Shown piece by piece: positions 9,356 to 18,713 of a DNA stretch of 64,000 bases. A model generated the notes under the pieces. The model saw nothing but the letters and a program-made list of their open reading frames with translations, did not search any database and was not told the origin of the DNA. Source of the stretch: Candidatus Izemoplasma sp. Lineage in GTDB: Bacteria > Bacillota_I > Bacilli_A > Izemoplasmatales > Izemoplasmataceae. The DNA lies in contig JAXKVY010000004.1 of the NCBI GenBank assembly GCA_036172455.1, positions 118,058-182,057 on the forward strand, given 5' to 3'. Every line of letters starts with the position of its first letter. Positions within the stretch are counted from its first letter, which is position 1. A program made the position numbers and the translations under genes.

Positions 9356-10768
9356 ATGAATGATCATACCAAAAAAGAAATTGAAAGTATTGTAGGGGAT
9401 TATAAATATGGATTTAAAACAGAGACAAAAAGTGTTTTAGATACGGGTAAAGGATTAACAGAAGAAATTGTTCGAGAAATCTCTCGTATTAAAGAAGAAC
9501 CTGAATGGATGACTGAGTTTCGTGTTAAAAGTTTCCATAAATTCTTAGAGTTAAAAAACCCGACATGGGGACCAGACTTAAGTGGCATTAACTTTGAAGA
9601 TATTACCTATTACATTAAACCAAGTGAACGTAGCGAAGCCAGTTGGGATGATGTGCCTGAAGAAATCAAAGATACCTTTGATAAGCTCGGTATTCCAGAA
9701 GCCGAACAAAAATACTTAGCGGGGGTATCAACCCAGTTTGAAAGTGAAGTTGTTTACCACTCAACATTACAAGAATTAGAAGACCAAGGGGTTATCTTCA
9801 CCGATACCGATACGGCATTAAGAGAGTATCCTGAATTACTTAAAGAATACTTTGGACAAGTTGTGCCCTACGATGATAATAAATATGCGGCGTTAAACTC
9901 TGCGGTATGGAGTGGTGGTAGTTTCATCTATGTTCCTAAAGGGGTTCATGTTGAAAAACCATTACAATCATACTTCCGGATTAATAGCGAATTAATGGGA
10001 CAGTTTGAACGGACCTTAATCATTGTTGATGAAGGAGCGAGTGTAAACTACGTTGAAGGGTGTACAGCCCCTGTCTATACGAAAAGCAGTTTACATGCTG
10101 CGATTGTTGAAATCTTTGTTAAAAAAGGCGGAAACTGTCGTTACAGCACTGTTCAAAACTGGGCAAACAATATCATTAACTTAGTTACCAAACGTTCGCT
10201 TGTTGAAGAAGATGCCCACATGGAATGGATTGATGGTAATATTGGTAGTCAAGTAAATATGAAATACCCATCATGCATCTTAAAAGGTGATCGTTCGAAA
10301 GGGACCACCATTTCTATTGCCTTCGCAGGAAAAGGGATGAATCAAGATACCGGTGCTAAAATGATTCACATAGGAAAAGATACAACCAGTAAAATCATTT
10401 CTAAATCCATTTCTGGCAAAGGTGGACGCGTTAATTACCGTGGGATGATTCATCATACCACAAACGCGACTGGTGCGAAAAGTAATGTCGAATGTGATAC
10501 GATCATTTTAGATGATCAAAGTGTTAGTGATACCTTACCATATAACATCGTAAAAAATAATCAAGCACAGGTTCAACATGAAGCCACAGTATCAAAAGTC
10601 AGTGAAGAACAACTCTTTTACCTTATGAGTCGCGGTTTAACTGAAGAACAAGCGACAGAAATGATTATTATGGGATTCATTGAGCCCTTTGCGAAAGAAT
10701 TACCAATGGAATATGCTGTTGAATTAAACCAATTAATTAAGCTTGAAATGGAAGGTTCAATCGGATAA
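9356..10768 (+). CDS. sufB: Fe-S cluster assembly protein SufB
   Basis: Main scaffold subunit of SufBCD (470 residues, usual length about 465-470). Conserved stretches include [51 protein letters not shown] and LFYLMSRGL near the C terminus. It is last in the operon, six bases after sufU, with only a weak ribosome site, and is followed by a terminator. Confidence 0.97.
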   Translation: MNDHTKKEIESIVGDYKYGFKTETKSVLDTGKGLTEEIVREISRIKEEPEWMTEFRVKSFHKFLELKNPTWGPDLSGINFEDITYYIKPSERSEASWDDVPEEIKDTFDKLGIPEAEQKYLAGVSTQFESEVVYHSTLQELEDQGVIFTDTDTALREYPELLKEYFGQVVPYDDNKYAALNSAVWSGGSFIYVPKGVHVEKPLQSYFRINSELMGQFERTLIIVDEGASVNYVEGCTAPVYTKSSLHAAIVEIFVKKGGNCRYSTVQNWANNIINLVTKRSLVEEDAHMEWIDGNIGSQVNMKYPSCILKGDRSKGTTISIAFAGKGMNQDTGAKMIHIGKDTTSKIISKSISGKGGRVNYRGMIHHTTNATGAKSNVECDTIILDDQSVSDTLPYNIVKNNQAQVQHEATVSKVSEEQLFYLMSRGLTEEQATEMIIMGFIEPFAKELPMEYAVELNQLIKLEMEGSIG

Positions 10769-10776
10769 TAAATTAT

Positions 10777-10804
10777 AAGCAAATCTTTTGATTTGCTTTT
10801 TTTT
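10777..10804 (+). terminator. Rho-independent terminator of suf operon
   Basis: AAGCAAATC / GATTTGCTT, nine perfect pairs, a TTTT loop and a run of T. The T-run leads directly into the -10 region of the next promoter. Confidence 0.88.
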
Positions 10805-10805
10805 A

Positions 10806-10814
10806 TGCTATAAT
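10806..10814 (+). promoter_or_regulatory. Extended -10 promoter for GH3 operon
   Basis: TGCTATAAT is a full extended -10. A -35 is not obvious; TTGATT at 10788 lies only 15 bp away, inside the suf terminator stem. The operator-like site at 10826 lies just downstream. Confidence 0.6.
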
Positions 10815-10825
10815 TAAACTGTTAC

Positions 10826-10836
10826 GAAAACGCTTT
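10826..10836 (+). promoter_or_regulatory. LacI/CcpA-family operator-like site
   Basis: GAAAACGCTTT is a near-palindrome centred on CG (AAAnCGnTTT), the shape of catabolite-responsive elements and LacI-family operators. It sits 11 bp downstream of the -10, where bound repressor would block transcription, and just before the AGGAGG ribosome site of a glycoside hydrolase operon. Which regulator binds is unknown. Confidence 0.45.
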
Positions 10837-10847
10837 AGGAGGCAGTT

Positions 10848-12701
10848 ATGAAACGACTATTATTCCCGATAATGACACTTATTGTATTACTCGCAAGTTG
10901 CCAACCAGTAGAAGATACAGATCCAATTGATTCACTGTGTGATGGTAGTGATTGCGCAACCTATTTAGAGATTAACACATTAGATGATATAGAACCTTTT
11001 TTAAACAGTTTAACGATTGAAGAAAAAGTAGGACAAATGATTCAAGCAGAACGTGGCTATATTACACCTGAACAAGTGAAACAATATAATATTGGAAGTG
11101 TGTTGAGTGGTGGAGGATCATTCCCAACGGCTTATAATAATGATTTGGATACGTGGTTTAATATGGTGAAAGCATATCAAAATGCGGCCATCCAATCGAG
11201 TAGTGAGATTCCTATATTATATGGAATAGATGCCGTCCATGGCAACAATAATGTGTATGGAGCTACATTATTCCCACACAATATTAATTTAGGCATGGCA
11301 AACAATCGAGACTTAATGTATGAGATTGGTAAAGCCACTGCCCGTGAAATGAAGGCAGTCGGTATTCATTGGAATTTTAGTCCTGTAGTAAGTGTTGTTG
11401 AAAATATTAGCTGGGGACGCACCTATGAAGGGTTTAGTGAAGATGATGTCATACACAATAACTTAGTCAGTGCGTATATTGAAGGATTACAAAGTGAAAA
11501 TGTCATCGCAACAGCTAAACATTTTATTGGCGATGGCGGGACGACAGATGGCATTGATCAAGGGAACACTGAAAAATCAGAGGCTTACATTCGAGAACAT
11601 TATTTGGCACCCTATGAACACGCAATTAATGCCGGTGTTGATAGTATCATGATTACCTTTAGTTCGATCAACGGTCAAAAAGTCAGTGGTAGTCAGTATT
11701 GGATCACCGATGTTTTAAAAGATGAACTGGGATTTGAGGGAATTGTACTCTCTGACTGGAACGCTGTTCATCAACTTGAAGGTGATTTTTATTGGCAACT
11801 TATTAAAGCTGTGAATGCCGGTATGGATATGTTAATGGAACCGACTGATTGGCTGACTGCTTATGAGAATATTCTATTAGCTGTCGAAAATGGTGCGATA
11901 TCAGAAAAACGTATAAACGATGCGGTTAGACGTATTTTAACGGTTAAATTTAATAAGGGATTATTTGAAGAGCCATTAGAACGGTATGATACTAGTATTG
12001 TGTATTCAGAAACACATCAAGCGATTGCCAAACAAGCAGCCATTGAATCATTTGTGTTACTTGAAAATGATGGGAGTTTACCATTAACCGGTAATGAACA
12101 AATTTATTTAACTGGTCCTGCTCACAATAATGTTGGTCTACTAAATGGTGGTTGGACACGACATTGGCAAGGGACATCAGATGCCAATATCGGCGTAGGG
12201 GTATCAATTGAAGACGGCCTTGAAGAATTATTATCGTCACATTCAGGAAGACTTGTGGATACGATCGATGAGGCAGACACGGTCATTGTAGTATTTGCCG
12301 AATTACCATACACTGAAGGTGTTGGCGATACAAATACACCAACTTTATTTGGTGGATTGGCTCATCCAGGGAATCAAGCTGCCTATCAAACAGCGGTATC
12401 CGCTAAAGCAGATGGGAAAACAGTCATTGGTGTGTTAAGTAGCGGAAGACCGTTAATTATAACCGATGAACTATCAACCTTTGATGCCTTTTTCGCGATC
12501 TTCTTACCAGGAAGTGAAGGGGGATCAGCTGTTGCTGATATCTTATTAGGAAACGCCAATTTTACAGGAAAATTATCCTATACTTGGCCAGAGACACTGG
12601 CTGATATTGGGAATATTCATACTTTAGACAATTATGAACAATTAAATTATTTATATCCGTTTGGATATGGATTGATTTATCAGGAGGAGGAAAATAAATA
12701 A
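10848..12701 (+). CDS. GH3 glycoside hydrolase lipoprotein (beta-glucosidase-like)
   Basis: Membrane-anchored GH3 enzyme (617 residues), probably releasing glucose or another sugar from beta-linked oligosaccharides outside the cell. The N terminus has a Lys-Arg start, a hydrophobic stretch and the lipobox LLASC with Cys18. The GH3 barrel spans about residues 45-370, with KHFIGDGGT and the nucleophile Asp303 in GIVLSDWNAV. The second alpha/beta domain follows, with LLENDGSLPL and LPGSEGG. It starts after AGGAGG and its stop directly abuts the ATG of a second GH3 gene. Exact substrate is not predictable. Confidence 0.88.
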   Translation: MKRLLFPIMTLIVLLASCQPVEDTDPIDSLCDGSDCATYLEINTLDDIEPFLNSLTIEEKVGQMIQAERGYITPEQVKQYNIGSVLSGGGSFPTAYNNDLDTWFNMVKAYQNAAIQSSSEIPILYGIDAVHGNNNVYGATLFPHNINLGMANNRDLMYEIGKATAREMKAVGIHWNFSPVVSVVENISWGRTYEGFSEDDVIHNNLVSAYIEGLQSENVIATAKHFIGDGGTTDGIDQGNTEKSEAYIREHYLAPYEHAINAGVDSIMITFSSINGQKVSGSQYWITDVLKDELGFEGIVLSDWNAVHQLEGDFYWQLIKAVNAGMDMLMEPTDWLTAYENILLAVENGAISEKRINDAVRRILTVKFNKGLFEEPLERYDTSIVYSETHQAIAKQAAIESFVLLENDGSLPLTGNEQIYLTGPAHNNVGLLNGGWTRHWQGTSDANIGVGVSIEDGLEELLSSHSGRLVDTIDEADTVIVVFAELPYTEGVGDTNTPTLFGGLAHPGNQAAYQTAVSAKADGKTVIGVLSSGRPLIITDELSTFDAFFAIFLPGSEGGSAVADILLGNANFTGKLSYTWPETLADIGNIHTLDNYEQLNYLYPFGYGLIYQEEENK

Positions 12702-14897
12702 ATGACCTTAAAAGAAAAAGTTAAATTAACCAGTGGACAGAATAACTGGGAATTTTTAAAAAGTGATCAAGTAGATGGCAAATCGATACGCGTTGCCGAC
12801 GGACCACATGGCGTCCGTGTAAACAATGCGGACTTCACAGGAAGTGATCTTGGTGAAGAAGATAAGATGGCAAAGGCCACTTTGTTTCCAAGTGCCTCAG
12901 CAATGGCATCAACGTGGCATCCTGAATTGCTTCAAAAAGTCGGCAAAACGATAGGAAAAGAATGCCGTTATTATGGAATTGATGTCTTATTAGGACCAGG
13001 AATTAACTTAAAAAGAAGTCCTCTTGGCGGAAGAAATTTTGAGTATTATAGTGAAGATCCCTATTTAACATCACAAATGGCAAGTGCATTTGTCAACGGG
13101 GTTCAATCAGAACATGTTGGTGCCTGTATCAAACACTTTGCCTTAAATGAGCAAGAGACAATGCGTCGCTTTGTAAACAGTGACATCGATGAACGAACAT
13201 TCCATGAACTATATTTATACCCCTTTATGAAAGTCATTAAAGCTGCGCATCCATGGATGGTTATGAGCAGTTATAATAAGATTAATGGCGATTATGCCTC
13301 AGAATCAACCCACTTACTAATTGATATACTCCGTGATCAATGGCAATATGATGGCGCAGTCGTATCTGATTGGGGTGCTGTACAAAACAAAGTAAAATCA
13401 ATTAAAAACGGTATGAATATTGAAATGCCCGGCCCATCATCATTTGATGAAGAGGTTTTTCATGCCTTAGAAAATGGAGACCTAACAGAAGAAGCCATTG
13501 ATCAAAGCCTTGCGCCGTTATTTTCATTACAAGAAAAATCATCCTTAAAAGAACCCCTTGACGCAGTGGATTTCGATGCTCACCATGAAGTTGCTCAAGC
13601 GGTTGCGAAAGAAGCCATCGTACTCCTTGAAAATGACGGCACATTGCCGCTTAAGGATACCACTATTCAATTAGGCGTGATCGGCGAATTTGCCGATAAG
13701 CCACGTGTTAATGGAGGCGGAAGCGCAACGGTCAGACCGTATCACCAAGAAACGCCATTAACTGCTCTTAAAAATACATTTTCGAACGTCCGGTATGCCA
13801 AGGGATATGATGACTTATCGACAAATGAAACGTTAATCAAGGACGTTAAAGAGGTTGTACGTAAGAGTGATGTTATACTCTATTTCACAGGCACTACCTC
13901 AACAATTGAAACTGAAGGAAAAGATCGAGATAATCTTAATTTACCAGAGGGACACCTCGCTGTATTTGAACAGTTAGTTCATCATGATAAACCTGTGATT
14001 GTGATTCTTAGTAATGGCAGTGCCTTAGACTTAAGACATGTTGCGAATGAAAGTCAAGCACTCTTAGAAACTTGGTTTTTAGGAAGTGCCGCAGGGCAAC
14101 CGATTGTAGATGTATTAACGGGTAAAACAAACCCCAGTGGTAAACTTCAAGAGACTTTTCCATTAGAAGTGGAACACACACCGCATTATGGTGTATTTCC
14201 GCAATTAGAAACTGTTGATTACAGCAAAGATCTTATCATGAATGGATACAGGTATTATGATACGCATCATTATGATGTACTTTACCCATTCGGCTATGGA
14301 CTCAGTTATAGTACATTTACGTATCATAATATTAAATTAAGCCACGATGTACTGTTTGAAAAAACGTCATTGACAGTATCTTTAGATATTAAGAATACTA
14401 GTGAATATGACGGATATAATACTGTGCAAATTTATATTAGTGATCAAAGTAGCGAGATTGTCAAACCAGTTCACCAATTAAAAGCATTTAAAAAAGGCTT
14501 TATCAAAGCCAATGATACATTAACGGTCACCATTACAGTGCCTTATGATGCCTTTGAATCCTACAGTGTAAAAGCGCATCAGTTTGTTGTGTATCAAGGC
14601 GAGTATATGGTTAAAATCGCCCAATCAAGTAAAGATATTCTAGCCAGTTACCCTGTCACAGTGGAAAGTAATCACCACTTTGCACCGAAAATGGACATCC
14701 ATTATCCATTTCATTTCTTTAAAGTTTACTACCCTAAATGGGCAAACCATATAGAATCAGTCTTTAGACCACTTCATTGGTATGAACAAGAAGAACCATT
14801 ATTACGTATCATTAAACGGTATCAACGTCATAATGATATTGATGATAACACAATTAATGCACTCATTAAATCAATTAAGGAGGATTTAGATGTATAA
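12702..14897 (+). CDS. GH3 glycoside hydrolase, cytoplasmic (beta-glucosidase-like)
   Basis: A three-domain GH3 enzyme of 731 residues without signal peptide. The barrel carries RVADGPHGVR, PGINLKRSPLGGRNFEYYSEDP, KHFALNEQE and nucleophile Asp223 in VVSDWGAV. Then come an alpha/beta domain (LLENDGTLPL; NGGGSATVRPY) and a C-terminal fibronectin-III-like domain after YPFGYGLSYSTF, plus an unusual tail of about 70 residues. It differs from its upstream neighbour in location and architecture, so the pair may work in series: the lipoprotein outside and this one on imported sugars. Start codon immediately follows the upstream stop; ribosome site AGGAGGAGG. Confidence 0.9.
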   Translation: MTLKEKVKLTSGQNNWEFLKSDQVDGKSIRVADGPHGVRVNNADFTGSDLGEEDKMAKATLFPSASAMASTWHPELLQKVGKTIGKECRYYGIDVLLGPGINLKRSPLGGRNFEYYSEDPYLTSQMASAFVNGVQSEHVGACIKHFALNEQETMRRFVNSDIDERTFHELYLYPFMKVIKAAHPWMVMSSYNKINGDYASESTHLLIDILRDQWQYDGAVVSDWGAVQNKVKSIKNGMNIEMPGPSSFDEEVFHALENGDLTEEAIDQSLAPLFSLQEKSSLKEPLDAVDFDAHHEVAQAVAKEAIVLLENDGTLPLKDTTIQLGVIGEFADKPRVNGGGSATVRPYHQETPLTALKNTFSNVRYAKGYDDLSTNETLIKDVKEVVRKSDVILYFTGTTSTIETEGKDRDNLNLPEGHLAVFEQLVHHDKPVIVILSNGSALDLRHVANESQALLETWFLGSAAGQPIVDVLTGKTNPSGKLQETFPLEVEHTPHYGVFPQLETVDYSKDLIMNGYRYYDTHHYDVLYPFGYGLSYSTFTYHNIKLSHDVLFEKTSLTVSLDIKNTSEYDGYNTVQIYISDQSSEIVKPVHQLKAFKKGFIKANDTLTVTITVPYDAFESYSVKAHQFVVYQGEYMVKIAQSSKDILASYPVTVESNHHFAPKMDIHYPFHFFKVYYPKWANHIESVFRPLHWYEQEEPLLRIIKRYQRHNDIDDNTINALIKSIKEDLDV

Positions 14898-15885
14898 ACC
14901 AAATGAAAAACGTTATGACAATATGATCTATAATCGCGTTGGGAAAAGCGGTTTAAAATTACCACAACTATCGCTTGGTTTTTGGCAAAACTTTGGACAT
15001 GAAAAACCGTTTGAAGAGGTAAAAGAAATTGTTTTAAAAGCCTTTGATGCAGGGATCACACACTTTGATTTAGCCAATAATTATGGACGTCCAGGTGGGA
15101 GCGCAGAAAGTAATTTAGGCAAAATTTTAGCTAATGAATTAGCACCTTATCGCGATGAACTCATTATTTCAACTAAAGCGGGATATGGCATGTGGGAAGG
15201 ACCCTATGGTGATTGGGGAAGTCGAAAATATTTAATGGCTTCTATTGACCAATCATTAAAACGCTTAAACCTTGATTATGTTGATATCTTTTATCATCAT
15301 CGTCCTGACTATGATACACCATTAGAAGAAACAATGAAGGCCTTGGCAGATATTGTTTCTCAAGGAAAAGCACTTTATGTAGGAATCAGTAATTATCCTG
15401 CAGAGCGCGCCCGTCGCGCTGCCGAAATATTGCGTAGTTATGGTGTAAAATTATTGATTACACAACCACACTTTAGTATGCTAGATCGTTGGATTCAAAC
15501 AGAAGGACTTGTTGATGCGATGATTGATGAAGGCGTTGGCATCATCCCGTTTAGTATCTTATCCCAAGGTTTATTGACAGATAAGTATATTGAAAAGATT
15601 CCAAAGGACTCGCGTGTTGCTAACCCGGATATCTGGTTTCTTACTAAAGATAATATTACCGATGAACTTCGTGATAAGCTTATTGCTTTGAAAAAAATTG
15701 CTGATAAACGCGGACAATCACTTGCTGAAATGACCATTGCTTGGACATGTGTACAACAGGGTATTTCATCAGTGTTAATCGGTGTGAGTAAACTCAGTCA
15801 ATTAGAAAGTAATTTAAAAGCAATAGAAAACGTGAACTTTACCGAAGAAGAACTAGCACAAATCGAGCAAATCTTATCAAAATAG
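14890..15885 (+). CDS. Aldo/keto reductase, YghZ-like
   Basis: NAD(P)H-dependent oxidoreductase of 331 residues. The catalytic tetrad motifs are visible: Asp/Tyr in HFDLANNYGRP, Lys in STKAGYGMW and His in DIFYHHRPD. VGISNYPAERARRA and GVSKLSQLESNL are cofactor-binding regions. The GYGMWEGPYGDWGSRKY segment is typical of YghZ-like enzymes, which include L-glyceraldehyde-3-phosphate reductase. The start overlaps the GH3 stop by eight bases (ATGTATAA) and has AAGGAGG upstream. It probably handles a carbonyl product or methylglyoxal-type by-product of the sugar pathway. Confidence 0.85.
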   Translation: MYKPNEKRYDNMIYNRVGKSGLKLPQLSLGFWQNFGHEKPFEEVKEIVLKAFDAGITHFDLANNYGRPGGSAESNLGKILANELAPYRDELIISTKAGYGMWEGPYGDWGSRKYLMASIDQSLKRLNLDYVDIFYHHRPDYDTPLEETMKALADIVSQGKALYVGISNYPAERARRAAEILRSYGVKLLITQPHFSMLDRWIQTEGLVDAMIDEGVGIIPFSILSQGLLTDKYIEKIPKDSRVANPDIWFLTKDNITDELRDKLIALKKIADKRGQSLAEMTIAWTCVQQGISSVLIGVSKLSQLESNLKAIENVNFTEEELAQIEQILSK

Positions 15886-15906
15886 GGTAAATATACCCTA
15901 TTTTTT
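15881..15906 (+). terminator. Rho-independent terminator of GH3 operon
   Basis: AATAGGGTA / TACCCTATT, nine perfect pairs, AATA loop and a T-run. The TAG stop of the reductase gene is part of the left arm. Confidence 0.88.
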
Positions 15907-15937
15907 ATGTTAAATATAGGAAATATTATCAACGCAG

Positions 15938-15966
15938 TTTCATAATATTTTCATTTGTAGTATAAT
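15938..15966 (+). promoter_or_regulatory. Promoter of transketolase gene
   Basis: TTTCAT, a 17-bp spacer and a perfect TATAAT, 45 bp before the ATG. The same TTTCAT-17-TATAAT pair occurs before the diguanylate cyclase gene at 23558-23586. Confidence 0.5.
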
Positions 15967-16011
15967 AAAGAGGTAAGCGACAAGTATTAAGATAAAACAA
16001 AGGAGCGTTTT

Positions 16012-17964
16012 ATGGAAAAATCTATTAATGCAATTCGTTTTTTAGGTTTAGATCAAATTAACAAAGCAAACAGTGGTCATCCAGGGATAGTTCTTGGTGC
16101 TGCACCGATGATGTATACCCTATTTACAAAGCATCTTCGTGTTACACCAAGTGAAACAGACTGGATTAACCGCGACCGTTTTGTATTATCCGCAGGTCAT
16201 GGTAGTGCAATGTTATATGCGACATTACATCTTTGTGGATTCGATGTTACCATTGATGACTTAAAAGACTTTCGTCAAATTAATTCAAAAACACCAGGCC
16301 ATCCTGAATACAAACATACCGATGGTGTTGAAGCGACAACCGGTCCTTTAGGACAAGGGATTGGAAACGCGACAGGTATGGCTATAGCAGAAGCGTATTT
16401 AGCAGCTAAATTTAATAAAGAAAAACACCAAATTATTGACCATTTTACCTATACATTATGTGGTGATGGTGACTTGCAAGAAGGTGTGGCTCAAGAAGCC
16501 ATGAGTTTAGCAGGTCATTTAGGACTTGGTAAACTTATCGTTCTGTACGATTCAAATGATGTGCAGTTAGATGGCCCTACCACAGAAGCAATCACAGAAG
16601 ATATAAAAGGTAAATATGAAGCGATGAATTGGCATTATTCAAGAGTTGAAGATGGCAATGATGTTGAAGCATTAAATGAGGCAATTAATACTGCAAAAGA
16701 GGTTACTGATAAACCATCAATCATTGAAGTTAAAACAGTGATTGGGTTTGGAAGCTCTAAAGCAGGTAAAAGTGATGCCCATGGTAAACCATTAGGAGAA
16801 GAAGAAACCAATAAAATGCGTCAAGCGTTTGATTATGAGACCAAGCCATTTGAGGTTTCAGCAGAAGTATTTGAAGACTTTAGAGAAAATTCTCGCAAAC
16901 GCGGATACATGGACTATTCTGAATGGGAAACGCGACTTGAAGAATATGAAACAGAATATCCCGAACTAGGAGAAGAACTCAGAGCATTTATGAACGATGA
17001 GATTACCATTAATGTGAATGATTTACTAGCTCCACAACCGATCGGAACTAAAGAAGCAACCCGAGTAAGTAGTGGACGCACCGTTGATGCGATTAGTAAA
17101 AATCTCTTTACCTTTATTGGGGGAAGTGCTGATTTAAGTTCATCGACAAAAGTTAGTGGCTTAAATGGGAACTTCTCAATGGCAACACCACAGGGACGTA
17201 ACATTAACTTTGGTGTTCGTGAACACGCAATGGCTGCCATTGTAAATGGATTAACGTTACATGACTTACGTGGATTCACTGGCGGATTCTTTGTCTTTTC
17301 TGACTACATGAAACCATCATTACGCTTAGCTGCAATTATGGGTATTCCAAGCTTATTTGTGTTTACACACGATAGTGTTGCGGTTGGTGAAGATGGACCA
17401 ACCCATGAACCGATTGAACAGTTATCGATGTTACGGACTATGCCAAACTTTAAAGTCTATCGCCCGATGGATGCCAATGAAACACAATTTGCCTATCAAT
17501 GTGCCTTAGACAGTACCGATCATCCTAGTGCGATTGTCTTAACACGCCAAGATGTTGAAGTAAAAACAGAAACATCATTTGAAGACTTTAAAAAAGGTGC
17601 TTATGTCGTGAAAGACTATGAAAATTATGAAGGTATTTTAATCGCAACAGGTAGTGAAGTTAACTTAGCCTTAGATGTCCAAGCTGCATTGGCAGAAGAC
17701 GATGTATATGTACGCGTTGTTTCCATGCCTTGTATGGAAACCTTTAAAGAACAATCAGATGAGTATAAAGAAAGTATCTTACCAAAAGAGAAAACAAAGC
17801 GTCTAGCCATTGAACTTGGAGCGCCGGATCTATGGTATCAGTTCGCCTCACATGTCAAAGGAATTGATCGCTTTGGTGTGAGTGGCGATGGTGCAGAAGC
17901 CTTAAAATACTTTGGTTTTGATGTCGATACAGTAAAAGAACTTTATTTAAATATTAAAGACTAA
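16012..17964 (+). CDS. tkt: Transketolase
   Basis: Thiamine-diphosphate enzyme (650 residues) of the non-oxidative pentose phosphate pathway, moving two-carbon units between sugar phosphates. The N-terminal part has NSGHPG, TGPLGQG and the ThDP/Mg motif GDGDLQEG (from residue 151). The pyrimidine-binding domain has NFGVREHAM, GLTLHDLRGFTGGFFVFSDY and HDSVAVGEDGPTHEP. The C-terminal domain (ATGSEVNLALD) is complete. Ribosome site AAAGGAG; monocistronic between its own promoter and terminator. Confidence 0.97.
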   Translation: MEKSINAIRFLGLDQINKANSGHPGIVLGAAPMMYTLFTKHLRVTPSETDWINRDRFVLSAGHGSAMLYATLHLCGFDVTIDDLKDFRQINSKTPGHPEYKHTDGVEATTGPLGQGIGNATGMAIAEAYLAAKFNKEKHQIIDHFTYTLCGDGDLQEGVAQEAMSLAGHLGLGKLIVLYDSNDVQLDGPTTEAITEDIKGKYEAMNWHYSRVEDGNDVEALNEAINTAKEVTDKPSIIEVKTVIGFGSSKAGKSDAHGKPLGEEETNKMRQAFDYETKPFEVSAEVFEDFRENSRKRGYMDYSEWETRLEEYETEYPELGEELRAFMNDEITINVNDLLAPQPIGTKEATRVSSGRTVDAISKNLFTFIGGSADLSSSTKVSGLNGNFSMATPQGRNINFGVREHAMAAIVNGLTLHDLRGFTGGFFVFSDYMKPSLRLAAIMGIPSLFVFTHDSVAVGEDGPTHEPIEQLSMLRTMPNFKVYRPMDANETQFAYQCALDSTDHPSAIVLTRQDVEVKTETSFEDFKKGAYVVKDYENYEGILIATGSEVNLALDVQAALAEDDVYVRVVSMPCMETFKEQSDEYKESILPKEKTKRLAIELGAPDLWYQFASHVKGIDRFGVSGDGAEALKYFGFDVDTVKELYLNIKD

Positions 17965-17968
17965 ATAG

Positions 17969-17994
17969 AAACGGAGAGCAATCTCCGTTTTTGT
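17969..17994 (+). terminator. Rho-independent terminator of tkt
   Basis: AAACGGAGA / TCTCCGTTT, nine perfect pairs, GCAA tetraloop, then T-rich sequence. Confidence 0.9.
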
Positions 17995-18022
17995 TTGGAA
18001 AAGATTATCTTTATGTTACAAT
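17995..18022 (+). promoter_or_regulatory. Promoter of PucR-type regulator gene
   Basis: TTGGAA, 16-bp spacer and TACAAT with TGT in front (extended -10), 22 bp before the chosen ATG. Confidence 0.5.
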
Positions 18023-18044
18023 AGAGTGAAATGAGGTGACAGAT

Positions 18045-18608
18045 ATGCAGCGGCGTTTAATGGTTTATCAAAAAGATATAACAGATGAGTTAATTCAAAT
18101 CTTTGAAGCGAATGCGTTAGTCGATTTATCGTATAAAGATGACGATATTATTATTGTGACAGATGAAGAATATTATCATAATGAACCAACCAATTATGAA
18201 GATATTTATGAACTATTAGCAAATGATTTTAATGGAGAAGTAACGATGTATATCGAACCGTACTCAAAAGAAGAGTTTCCTTTTATCAATCGTATGCGTG
18301 AGTTTATTAAAACACTCCCGCATCGACTATATTATTTTGAAGATATCATTCCCTATGTCGTATTACAAAATAACGTAGAATTTAAACATCAAATTAAAGC
18401 ATATATTGAATCGCAAGTAAAATCAGAAGTCATTGAGACCGTTATAGCCTTTATTGAGAATAATATGAATTCAAGTCAAAGCGCTGATAAATTATTTATG
18501 CACCGCAATACATTAAATTATCGTGTCGATAATTTTGTTGAAAAAGTGCATATCGATGTAAAACATTTTAAAGGGGCAAATGCAGTCTATATGTTATACC
18601 ATTATTAA
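18045..18608 (+). CDS. PucR/CdaR-type helix-turn-helix regulator
   Basis: A 187-residue protein whose last 60 residues match the PucR C-terminal helix-turn-helix domain: VIAFIENNMNSSQSADKLF, HRNTLNYRVDNF and AVYMLY. The N-terminal 120 residues are acidic, with no domain I can name, and are shorter than the sensor half of standard CdaR/PucR proteins. ATG at 18045 is preferred because GAGGTG lies six bases upstream; an in-frame GTG at 18036 would overlap that site. It lies just upstream of the sugar ABC ATPase gene and could regulate it; this is inference from proximity. Confidence 0.75.
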   Translation: MQRRLMVYQKDITDELIQIFEANALVDLSYKDDDIIIVTDEEYYHNEPTNYEDIYELLANDFNGEVTMYIEPYSKEEFPFINRMREFIKTLPHRLYYFEDIIPYVVLQNNVEFKHQIKAYIESQVKSEVIETVIAFIENNMNSSQSADKLFMHRNTLNYRVDNFVEKVHIDVKHFKGANAVYMLYHY

Positions 18609-18612
18609 TAAT

Positions 18613-18665
18613 ACAATATCGTGTTAGTTTGTGCAGTTTGCACATTAACAACGATGTTGTTTTTT
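18613..18665 (+). terminator. Large composite terminator hairpin
   Basis: ACAATATCGT pairs with ACGATGTTGT, GTTA with TAAC across a one-base bulge, and an inner TGTGCA-GTT-TGCACA hairpin caps it; five T follow. It ends the PucR-type gene. The right arm also contains the -35 of the next promoter. Confidence 0.8.
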
Positions 18666-18694
18666 ACTATAATAAGTATAGTGTATTAACTATA
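18645..18694 (+). promoter_or_regulatory. msmK promoter with palindromic operator
   Basis: TTAACA, a 17-bp spacer and a perfect TATAAT (18668-18673). An inverted repeat TATAGT-N6-ACTATA lies at 18677-18694 over the expected start of transcription, the place for a repressor. The -35 is inside the right arm of the upstream terminator. Confidence 0.65.
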
Positions 18695-18713
18695 TTTTAA
18701 AGGAGAGATACTC

